Assembly (NCBI GenBank): GCA_030044455.1
Contig: JASHVU010000282.1
Coordinates: forward strand, 1-8,467
Source: Acidobacteriaceae bacterium
GTDB taxonomy: Bacteria > Acidobacteriota > Terriglobia > Terriglobales > Acidobacteriaceae
Direction: 5' to 3'
Length of the DNA stretch: 8,467 bases
Shown: in pieces, positions 1-5,686 of the stretch
Numbering within the stretch: the first letter of the stretch is position 1
Layout: each line of letters begins with the position of its first letter
Notes under the pieces: generated by a model
The model's database searches: none
Told to the model about the DNA's origin: nothing
Seen by the model: only the letters and a program-made list of their open reading frames with translations
Translations under genes and position numbers: made by a program

Positions 1-528
1 AAGTTTGCCCATCGGGACCTGATGGCGCTTGCTCCACGCCTCGACTGGGTTCGTAAATTGGCCCTAATCGAGCGGGCAATGGAGCAGAATCCCAAACTGG
101 ATTGGAAATCAGCCGAAGCCAAAGTGATCGATCACATGTACTCGAGCCTCGACGGCGACGGTCTCTACTGGGCCTGCGAGTCGAGCAGACAAATGGAGCG
201 GCATGTGAGCGAGGAAGAGATTACTCACTTTGTTGTGGATCCTCCCTCCGACACGCGGGCGTGGACGAGAGCCATGCTCCTGCGGCGCGCGGCAGAAGAA
301 GACGTGGACGTGCATCTGGCAGACTGGGACAGCCTTACGTTCAGGATGCGCGGCTCGAACGGCTGGCCAGTCTGCCGCACAGTCGCTCTTTCCGACCCGC
401 TTGCGCTTGCAAAGGTCGAAGCGGAACCGGTCTTCGACAGCAGCGAAAACTTCGCCGAGCTGCTCAACAGACTTCAAGAAATCGCGAATATCCCGCGGCC
501 GCTCGCATTAACTTCCGCAGTGAATTGA
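1..528 (+). CDS. dop: Dop-type depupylase/Pup deamidase, C-terminal part (5' end outside window)
   Basis: The reading frame is open from base 1 and ends with TGA at 526-528, giving about 175 residues of a protein that starts upstream. The segment matches the C-terminal portion of the Dop/PafA family as I remember it: a LDWVRKLALIE helix (the family has LDWV-KL-LLE), a short LYW motif, then DPPSDTRAW (Dop: EPPEDTRAW), then DWDSLTF (Dop: SWDSVIF), and a tail of the form LSDPLALAKVEAEPVFDSSE resembling the Dop ending that closes on a LLD-type helix. The tail after the WDS motif favours Dop over PafA. Dop is a glutamine-synthetase-fold enzyme that hydrolyses the Pup-substrate isopeptide bond and deamidates Pup ending in Gln. 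Because the adjacent Pup already ends in Glu, depupylation is the expected role here. The catalytic N-terminal domain is not visible, so activity cannot be judged. It lies 19 bases upstream of pup, consistent with an operon. Confidence 0.85.
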   Translation, partial: KFAHRDLMALAPRLDWVRKLALIERAMEQNPKLDWKSAEAKVIDHMYSSLDGDGLYWACESSRQMERHVSEEEITHFVVDPPSDTRAWTRAMLLRRAAEEDVDVHLADWDSLTFRMRGSNGWPVCRTVALSDPLALAKVEAEPVFDSSENFAELLNRLQEIANIPRPLALTSAVN

Positions 529-533
529 CTTAC

Positions 534-539
534 GAGGGG
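534..539 (+). promoter_or_regulatory. Ribosome binding site of pup
   Basis: GAGGGG lies 8 bases before the ATG at 548. An alternative in-frame GTG at 539 overlaps this purine run and would have no usable spacing, so the ATG is the better start. Confidence 0.7.
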
Positions 540-547
540 TGACCTAT

Positions 548-748
548 ATGCGTTTTATCGAAAGGACGAACGACGAACAACGCCGGCAGGCGCCAAGCGG
601 CGACGCGGATTCATCAGATGCACTGGACCAGGCGCGTTCCGACTCGGACCGCATGTTGGCGGTGGGCGATGAGGCAATCCGCAGGGCTCTGGAAGGAGGA
701 AACTCCGAGGCGTTTCTGCGTTCGGCCATGCAGCAAGGAGGTGAGTAG
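548..748 (+). CDS. pup: Prokaryotic ubiquitin-like protein Pup, GGE-ending and lysine-free
   Basis: This 66-residue protein is the tag that PafA attaches to lysines of target proteins. The N-terminal half is polar and rich in Asp, Ser and Arg, as expected for a disordered region. From about residue 34 it resembles the conserved Pup helix: DRMLAVGDEAIRR, then LEGGNSEAFLRSAMQQGGE, which parallels the mycobacterial ending LEENAEDFVRAYVQKGGQ. It ends in Gly64-Gly65-Glu66, so the conjugating glutamate is encoded directly and Dop deamidation is not needed. I count nine Arg and no Lys, so Pup itself cannot be a pupylation target. The start ATG at 548 is chosen because of the GAGGGG site 8 bases upstream; a GTG at 539 would add three residues. 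The gene sits between dop (19 bases upstream) and pafA (153 bases downstream), which is strong context. It is related to the Pup-like proteins (UBact) reported outside Actinobacteria. Confidence 0.92.
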   Translation: MRFIERTNDEQRRQAPSGDADSSDALDQARSDSDRMLAVGDEAIRRALEGGNSEAFLRSAMQQGGE

Positions 749-762
749 AACGCGCGCCCCCC

Positions 763-774
763 ACCGTGCACGGT
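763..774 (+). promoter_or_regulatory. 12-bp perfect palindrome between pup and pafA
   Basis: ACCGTGCACGGT reads the same on both strands and starts 15 bases after the pup stop codon. It could be a regulator site or a small RNA hairpin, or it may be chance in GC-rich DNA. No known regulator motif is recognised. Confidence 0.3.
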
Positions 775-886
775 TGGGTCGGCGCATTGCCGCTGGGGTT
801 TACGCTTCCATATCGCCGAGCGCCTCAGCGTGCTGCAGGTGGGGATTTTCCGGGTCTTGATGCAGCGCGGACAATACCCAACAAAT

Positions 887-891
887 GGAGG
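887..891 (+). promoter_or_regulatory. Ribosome binding site deciding the pafA start
   Basis: GGAGG lies 10 bases before the GTG at 902. It is only 1 base before an in-frame GTG at 893, and downstream of the possible GTG at 830 and ATG at 860. It therefore supports 902, which also puts the GAETE motif at the usual distance from the N-terminus. Confidence 0.65.
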
Positions 892-901
892 TGTGGGTGC
901 G

Positions 902-2998
902 GTGGCGGAACTCTTATTTGGAGCAGAAACGGAGTATGCGGTCGTATGGCACGGGTTCAAAAAGAAGAGGCCTGGTGAAGAGACGGCCACTGAGCTGGTG
1001 CAAAGGGCCAGGATGCAGTTGCCGCACGTGCAGGATATGTCTGCGTCGCACGGAGTGTTTCTCGGTAACGGGGCGCGGCTCTACGTCGACTGCAGGACGC
1101 ATCCCGAATACTGCACGCCGGAGTGCACTGATCCCTGGGATCTCGTGCGGCAGGTCGAGGCTGGACACCGCATCCTTGCGTCCCTTGCTCTCAAGGCACG
1201 GGTGGAGGGTAAGCGCGACAAGGCAATCCTCTGCTTCCGCTCGAATGTGGACTACTCCGGCTCCTTTGCTACGTGGGCGAGTCACGAGAACTATCAGTTT
1301 AATGGCGGAACGGGCGAGCTCTCGCCGCAGTTGATTCCGCATCTGGTCACCCGACCCATCTACACCGGCGCAGGCGGCTTTCATCCCCGCTCGCGTGGTC
1401 TCGAGTTCACACTAGCGCCGCGGCTCACCTATTTCGAGCGATTGGTGGCCGACAACACTACGTCAATTCGCGGCATCTGGCACGACAAATCGGAGTCCCT
1501 GAGCGCCGGGTACCGGAGAATGCATGTCATTTGTGGCGAGAGTCTTTGTTCCCAGTTGGCCCTGTTTTTGAAGTTTGGCGTCACAGCTATCATCGTTGCA
1601 ATGGCCGACGCCGGCTTAAGGCCCGGAGAAACCGTGCAACTCTCCGACCCGGTGTCGGCGCTTCAGACAGTAGTCGGCGACGTCAGTTGCACTGCGAAAC
1701 TTCCCCTGAGTGACAAGCACTCTCGGACCGCGATCGAGATTCAACGCCACTACTTGGAGATGGCCGAGGCGCATATACAGGACGAATTCATGCCCTCCTG
1801 GGCAGGGGCCGTGTGCCGCCAATGGAGAGTAACCCTCGACCGGATCGAAACCGAGGGCCCTGCAGCCGTTGCCAGCACTCTTGATTGGGCGATCAAACTT
1901 TCGCTCTACAGCCATCAAGCACGAGACCTCGGGATCCGCTGGGAAGCGCTGGAAGCGTTAAACTCCCTGCTCGATCTCTCATCTCCGCAGCCGGACCTCG
2001 ACCAGGATGCGGATTCACTGCTTATCGAAGAGCGTGCGCTGCGTCGGAAACTGAGGTCCGAGGAGGAATTTGACAAGCTCGAAATGCTGGCTCGCGCCCA
2101 GGACGTCGATATCGACGAACTGAAGACGCTCGCACGTCAGCGGGAGCGCATGTTTGAGATCGACATGCGGTTTGGCGAACTTGGTGCGGCTGGCCTCTTT
2201 GAGGCCATGGACAAGGCCGGCGTATTGGACCATCGAATGGTTGCAGAGGATGAAGTTGAGCGGGCGATGACACAGCCGCCGCCACACGGCCGGGCAAAGA
2301 TTCGCGGGCAGGTTGTACAGAAACTGGCCGGCAACGATGAGGCCCGATGCGACTGGCAGCAGATTGTTGATCATACCAATGGGAGGGCGTTGAGCCTCTC
2401 CGATCCATTTATCAAAGAGGAAGGGCCCTGGCTTCCATTGGTCAACACGGAAATACATGATGGGCAGGTTTTCAATATCGGCACCGGATTTCAGGATTCC
2501 GGAGCAGCTTCCAGTCCTTATTCGCGAAGGCAGGACGCAGCAGATCGAATCCTCAGTGGCGATTTTGCGGGCGCCGAAGTATTGTTACGCGGGCTGCTTG
2601 AAGAGTGCTTCATGCTGCCGAGTACACGCTGCCATATGGCACGAGTTCTTGTGATGACGGATCGGGAGCCGGAAGCCCGGGATCAGATCAACCAAGCCTG
2701 GTCCATTCGCGATCACGCAGACACCTATGTTGTGCCGCGCATGTTGTTTTTTCAACTTGTATTTGCCCTGCTTGATGAGACCGATACCGCTGGAGTCATC
2801 GGACTTATGAGGACCGCTCTCCGAGAGTCTGGCGCCACTCTCGATTGGGCTATCGTGCCCATGCTCGATCATCTTCGTCCACGAATAGGCGAAGAGAACT
2901 ATGAGTTCCTGAAAGTTCTTGCCAAAGTGCTCAGCGGCTCAGAACAAGTGCTCGAACTCGAAGAATTTCCCCAATGGCGAATCGCCGCATTCAACTAG
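902..2998 (+). CDS. pafA: Pup ligase PafA with internal insertion and C-terminal TPR-like extension
   Basis: PafA activates the C-terminal Glu of Pup with ATP and joins it to substrate lysines. Numbering from GTG 902 (698 residues), the glutamine-synthetase-like domain shows GAETEY (metal/ATP glutamates E9 and E11), NGARLYVD with the putative catalytic Asp63, THPEYCTPEC, SHENY at about 127-131, TGAGG, YRRMHVI at about 204-210, and LSDPVSAL. The gap between GAETEY and NGARLY is short and lacks the Dop loop. That, with the PafA-type TPEC, favours ligase over depupylase. The C-terminal domain begins near LDWAIK (327) and ends near SDPF (about 500). It is interrupted at about 348-414 by an Asp/Glu/Arg-rich helical insertion. 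About 195 further residues follow, with helix pairs such as ILSGDFAGAEVLLRGLLEE, which look like degenerate TPRs. The usual RDEPHAD-type segment before YRRLHVI is replaced by WHDKSES. The start follows the GGAGG at 887-891. Typical PafA is about 480 residues. The ligase assignment is inferred from motifs and context. Confidence 0.9.
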   Translation: MAELLFGAETEYAVVWHGFKKKRPGEETATELVQRARMQLPHVQDMSASHGVFLGNGARLYVDCRTHPEYCTPECTDPWDLVRQVEAGHRILASLALKARVEGKRDKAILCFRSNVDYSGSFATWASHENYQFNGGTGELSPQLIPHLVTRPIYTGAGGFHPRSRGLEFTLAPRLTYFERLVADNTTSIRGIWHDKSESLSAGYRRMHVICGESLCSQLALFLKFGVTAIIVAMADAGLRPGETVQLSDPVSALQTVVGDVSCTAKLPLSDKHSRTAIEIQRHYLEMAEAHIQDEFMPSWAGAVCRQWRVTLDRIETEGPAAVASTLDWAIKLSLYSHQARDLGIRWEALEALNSLLDLSSPQPDLDQDADSLLIEERALRRKLRSEEEFDKLEMLARAQDVDIDELKTLARQRERMFEIDMRFGELGAAGLFEAMDKAGVLDHRMVAEDEVERAMTQPPPHGRAKIRGQVVQKLAGNDEARCDWQQIVDHTNGRALSLSDPFIKEEGPWLPLVNTEIHDGQVFNIGTGFQDSGAASSPYSRRQDAADRILSGDFAGAEVLLRGLLEECFMLPSTRCHMARVLVMTDREPEARDQINQAWSIRDHADTYVVPRMLFFQLVFALLDETDTAGVIGLMRTALRESGATLDWAIVPMLDHLRPRIGEENYEFLKVLAKVLSGSEQVLELEEFPQWRIAAFN

Positions 2999-3050
2999 AA
3001 TCAGTCTCGCTAATGTATCTGAGGAATGACGAGGCCACGAATATGGAACT

Positions 3051-3089
3051 ATTATGAGTCCCCTGCTCTAACCGTTGAGCTACAGGCCC
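3051..3089 (-). pseudogene. 5' half of a tRNA with CAT anticodon (Met or Ile2), truncated
   Basis: Read on the minus strand from 3089, the sequence follows tRNA positions 1-39: acceptor strand GGGCCTG, TA at 8-9, D stem GCTC/GAGC closing an 8-base loop that contains GG, A26, anticodon-stem 5' strand GGGGA, and anticodon loop CTCATAA with CAT at 34-36. After position 39 the sequence should give the complementary stem strand TCCCC but diverges. No T arm or 3' acceptor strand is found in the following 300 bases, so an anticodon-loop intron with a nearby 3' exon is not supported. This is a broken gene copy, most simply a scar from recombination or integration at the anticodon loop. Elongator tRNA-Met and tRNA-Ile2 cannot be told apart from this half. 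Confidence 0.78.
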
Positions 3090-3121
3090 GGCTTTATCAA
3101 CATCTTATTATATATCAATAG

Positions 3122-3130
3122 ATTATGAGT
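3122..3130. repeat. 9-bp direct copy of the tRNA anticodon-loop sequence
   Basis: ATTATGAGT at 3122-3130 repeats 3051-3059, the segment of the tRNA fragment that covers the anticodon loop. The copies are 71 bases apart in the same orientation. This may be an att-core remnant or coincidence, since it is short. Confidence 0.35.
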
Positions 3131-3679
3131 GAATTCGTCGAATCCGCCGGCGGCTCGATTTTGTCCGGCATCGGTTCTGGTGCCGGTTGCTTTTCTCGCT
3201 ATTGGCAACGGCAGTCCATCAACGCTTACTAATACGGTAGCAAAGTCGCCACTCCATGGTTCAATGAAGGTCCGCTGGTATTTGCCCACTATTTGACCCT
3301 TGGACACACACGGCGCGCTTTACGGCAATTCCTGAGTTGGTGTGTGCTTTCCGGGATTTGCTCAAGGTCGCCGCTGATTGTTGTCGCGCCGACTCAAGTA
3401 CTAGGCCTACGGGATATGACTACTCAGGAATTGCGATAGCGCTAAAAAGCGATCTGAATATGCGCGGCCAGTCATTCCTTGTAGCACTTCGAGACGCCGC
3501 CGAATTCCATGCTCCTTCAATACCAGTTTGCCTCAAATCAGCTGGTACTGAATTTGCTGGGCATTCCAGGGGAACATAACCACGAGTACGCTTCTGTCGA
3601 TTGCCGTTTCGTAGAACGATACCAAATTCGATGGGGGTTTCAACCGTTTGATCGGTGCTCGTGCATTGCATTGCTCTCG

Positions 3680-3685
3680 TATACT
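3680..3685 (+). promoter_or_regulatory. Candidate -10 box TATACT just before the ASPIC gene
   Basis: TATACT ends 7 bases before the ATG at 3693, so transcription would begin at or next to the start codon. No Shine-Dalgarno sequence is seen in front of that ATG, which fits a leaderless transcript. No good -35 is found at 16-18 bases. Confidence 0.4.
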
Positions 3686-3692
3686 TGCTGCT

Positions 3693-5486
3693 ATGTTCTG
3701 GCGAACCCGAACGGCGGCACTTGTAATGCTGTTCGCAGTTGCACTTTCCACGTTGGCCTCTTCTCAGTCCGCAAGCTCCGCAACCGGGGAGCCAGGCATG
3801 CAGGCGCCGCAGTATGACGCTGAAAAGCGGCCCATCACTGCGGGCGGGTTTGTGAAGTCGGGACCGGTGATCTTTGAGGACGTTTCAGAACAGGCGGGCC
3901 TGACCAAGTGGACTCACACCATGGGGACGCCGGTCAAGGCATACCTGGTTGAGACCAAGGGCTCCGGCGTGGGGCTGATCGACTACGACAACAGTGGATG
4001 GTTGTCAATTTACGTGGTGAATGGTTCGACCGTGGACGCCCTGACCGGCAAGGTGACGCCGCCGCACGCTGCGCTCTTCCGCAACAACCACGACGGTACA
4101 TTTACCGATGTGGCCGCAAAGGCCGGCGTGACCAACGACCGCTGGGGCACTGGCGTAGCCATTGCGGACTTTGACAACGACGGGTGGCCCGACATTTATG
4201 TGTCAAACGTGGGGAAGAACCGGCTCTACCGCAACAATCACGACGGCACATTTACCGATGTGGCTGAAAAGGCCGGCGTCGAGTTGGGCAACTGGTCAAG
4301 CAGCGCGACCTGGGGCGACTACGACGGTGACGGGCGGCTGGATTTATTTGTAGCCGGATACCTGCACTGGGATTGGAACAACCTGCCCGCGGCGGCCGGC
4401 GCCAGCACCAATGCATTCTGCACGTTTCGCGGCGAGGCTGTAGCTTGCGGACCGCGGGGATTGAAGGGCGAACCGGATCACCTTTTCCATAACAATGGCG
4501 ATGGGACGTTTACCGATGTGAGCGAGAAGGCCGGCGTGGCAGACAAGCCGGGCTATTACGGGTTGGGCGCGCTGTTTGTGGACATTAACAATGATGGCAA
4601 GCCGGACCTGCTGGTGGGCAACGACTCGACTCCAAATTATCTGTATATCAACAAGGGTGACGGGACCTTTGACGATGTGAGTTACGCCTCGGGTTATGCA
4701 GTGAACGAGGAGGGGCGCGAGGCGGCCACGATGGGGATTGCGGTGGGCGATTACCAGAACAATGGATTGCTGGCGATCTTCGACACAACTTTCTCAGACG
4801 ATTACAAGCCTTTCTATCGCAACGAGGGCAATGCGAACTTTGACGATGTGAGCCACCAGGTGGGACTGGGCGATGTTACGGTCCCGTTCCTGAGCTTTGG
4901 CGACGCGTTTCTCGATTACGACAACGATGGATGGAAAGACCTGCTGATGTCGGATGGACATGTGTATCCGCAGGCCGACAAGTATCCGTCGTGGGGCACT
5001 AGCTGGAAGGAACGGCCGATGCTATTTCATAACCTTGGCGGCAAGACCTTTGAGACTGTGCCGGCGGTTGAAGGCACCGGTCTGGCAGACGTGATCGCAG
5101 GGCGCGGCATGGCGGTGGGCGACTTGTTCAACAACGGCAAGCTGGATGCGGTGATCAACGTGATGGATGGACACCCGGTGCTGCTGCGCAATGTTTCGCC
5201 CGATCATAACCACTGGCTTGAATTAAAGCTCGTGGGTGGGCCGAAGAGTCCGCGCGATGCCGTGGGCGCCACGGTTTACCTGACGGCCAACGGCATGAGG
5301 CAGCGCGAGGACGTTTTGAGCGGAGGAAGTTATCTCTCCACGAACGACCCTCGCCCGCACTTCGGTCTCGGACAGGCGGCGAAGGTAGACGATATTGAGG
5401 TTCACTGGCCGAGCGGCAAGGTGGAGCACTTTAAAGTGCCCGGCGTAGACCGGATCGTGACGATCAAAGAGGGAACGGGGAAGTAG
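3693..5486 (+). CDS. Secreted FG-GAP/VCBS repeat protein with ASPIC/UnbV domain (CRTAC1-like)
   Basis: The 597-residue protein starts with a signal peptide: FWRTRTA followed by the hydrophobic stretch ALVMLFAVALSTLA. The body consists of beta-propeller-type repeats with calcium-binding loops: DYDNSGW (about 97), DFDNDGW (about 160), DYDGDGR (about 209), then DINNDGK and DYDNDGWKDLL. These alternate with modules of the form LFRNNHDGTFTDV. The last 90 or so residues (from about DHNHWLELKLVGG to the end, including HFGLGQAAKVDDIEVHWPSG) form the ASPIC/UnbV domain. Proteins of this build are common exported proteins of Acidobacteria and Planctomycetes. Their biochemical role is largely unknown; extracellular binding or adhesion is an inference. 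ATG 3693 is chosen because it places the signal peptide at the N-terminus. A TTG at 3648 would add 15 residues without a better ribosome site. It shares no operon with pafA and converges on the next gene. Confidence 0.9.
   Translation: MFWRTRTAALVMLFAVALSTLASSQSASSATGEPGMQAPQYDAEKRPITAGGFVKSGPVIFEDVSEQAGLTKWTHTMGTPVKAYLVETKGSGVGLIDYDNSGWLSIYVVNGSTVDALTGKVTPPHAALFRNNHDGTFTDVAAKAGVTNDRWGTGVAIADFDNDGWPDIYVSNVGKNRLYRNNHDGTFTDVAEKAGVELGNWSSSATWGDYDGDGRLDLFVAGYLHWDWNNLPAAAGASTNAFCTFRGEAVACGPRGLKGEPDHLFHNNGDGTFTDVSEKAGVADKPGYYGLGALFVDINNDGKPDLLVGNDSTPNYLYINKGDGTFDDVSYASGYAVNEEGREAATMGIAVGDYQNNGLLAIFDTTFSDDYKPFYRNEGNANFDDVSHQVGLGDVTVPFLSFGDAFLDYDNDGWKDLLMSDGHVYPQADKYPSWGTSWKERPMLFHNLGGKTFETVPAVEGTGLADVIAGRGMAVGDLFNNGKLDAVINVMDGHPVLLRNVSPDHNHWLELKLVGGPKSPRDAVGATVYLTANGMRQREDVLSGGSYLSTNDPRPHFGLGQAAKVDDIEVHWPSGKVEHFKVPGVDRIVTIKEGTGK
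4080..4538 (+). repeat. Three 51-base intragenic repeats in the FG-GAP gene
   Basis: Units lie at 4080-4130, 4230-4280 and 4488-4538, each encoding a module like RNNHDGTFTDVAEKAGV. I count 46 of 51 bases identical between the first two, with most changes at third codon positions. The third unit is more diverged. The spacings are multiples of three, so the protein frame is kept. Confidence 0.7.
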
Positions 5487-5498
5487 CTGGGAGTAGCG

Positions 5499-5564
5499 CC
5501 GCGCTCCAGCGCGGTTGTGCAGCCGGTTTCCAAACCGGCTGTAACGTGGGTCTCCAGACCCACG
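5499..5564. repeat. Triple-hairpin intergenic element with CC loops
   Basis: There are three perfect inverted repeats in a row. The first is 5499-5514, with stem CCGCGCT/AGCGCGG (7 bp). The second is 5520-5541, CAGCCGGTTT/AAACCGGCTG (10 bp). The third is 5545-5564, CGTGGGTCT/AGACCCACG (9 bp). Each has the 2-base loop CC between T and A. It begins 13 bases after the stop of the FG-GAP gene, between two convergent genes. It could work as a bidirectional terminator or transcript-end stabiliser, though there is no T-run. The regular architecture suggests a dispersed genomic repeat family. Confidence 0.75.
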
Positions 5565-5576
5565 CCCCTGCCGCCC

Positions 5577-5630
5577 TGTCATCCTGACACTGAGCGTAGA
5601 GAAGTGGGAAGGATCCGCGGTTGCCTTTGC
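5577..5630. repeat. Dispersed intergenic repeat-like segment (CATCCTGA ... GGATCCGCGGTTGC)
   Basis: The segment begins TGTCATCCTGA, contains GAGCGTAGAGAAGTGGGAAGG, and continues GATCCGCGGTTGC. From memory it resembles repeats scattered between genes of Acidobacteria (CATCCTGAGCGAAG...GAAGGA-C-GCGG). Only one copy is in this window, so its repeat nature is not shown here. It follows the triple hairpin directly and may belong to the same composite element. Confidence 0.45.
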
Positions 5631-5686
5631 GAAGTTTCCAGTGCCGTTGCTTGCCGGCTGGCGACAATCCTACCGTAGCGGCGGCG

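Larger units (their letters stand above)
2999..3692. other. Gene-poor stretch of about 690 bases
   Basis: Apart from the truncated tRNA and the short repeat listed separately, I see no convincing gene. The open frames here are short, lack ribosome binding sites and match no family I recognise. The minus-strand frame at about 3307-3080 and its shifted proline-rich continuation may be a decayed gene end, but this cannot be established. No transposase, integrase or intact RNA gene is visible. Confidence 0.6.

Noticed and set aside
830..901. Upstream starts for pafA (GTG 830, ATG 860, GTG 893)
   Set aside because: None has a ribosome site at proper spacing. The extra residues do not resemble the PafA N-terminus, which normally begins a few residues before the GxExE motif.
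544..990. Long minus-strand open frame of 148 codons opposite pup and the start of pafA
   Set aside because: It lies opposite two well-supported genes, has low-complexity composition typical of antisense frames in GC-rich DNA, and matches no family I know.
3000..3089. Split tRNA with a group I intron in the anticodon loop
   Set aside because: No 3' tRNA half (T arm, acceptor strand) is seen on the minus strand after the break; the DNA there runs into the pafA coding region.
3305..3346. CACACAC / GTGTGTG inverted arms
   Set aside because: These are dinucleotide-repeat arms separated by 28 bases, weak and without gene context. They are probably chance.
3337..3671. Short open frames of about 80 codons on both strands
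   Set aside because: They have no ribosome site and no recognisable domain, and they overlap each other in a gene-poor stretch.
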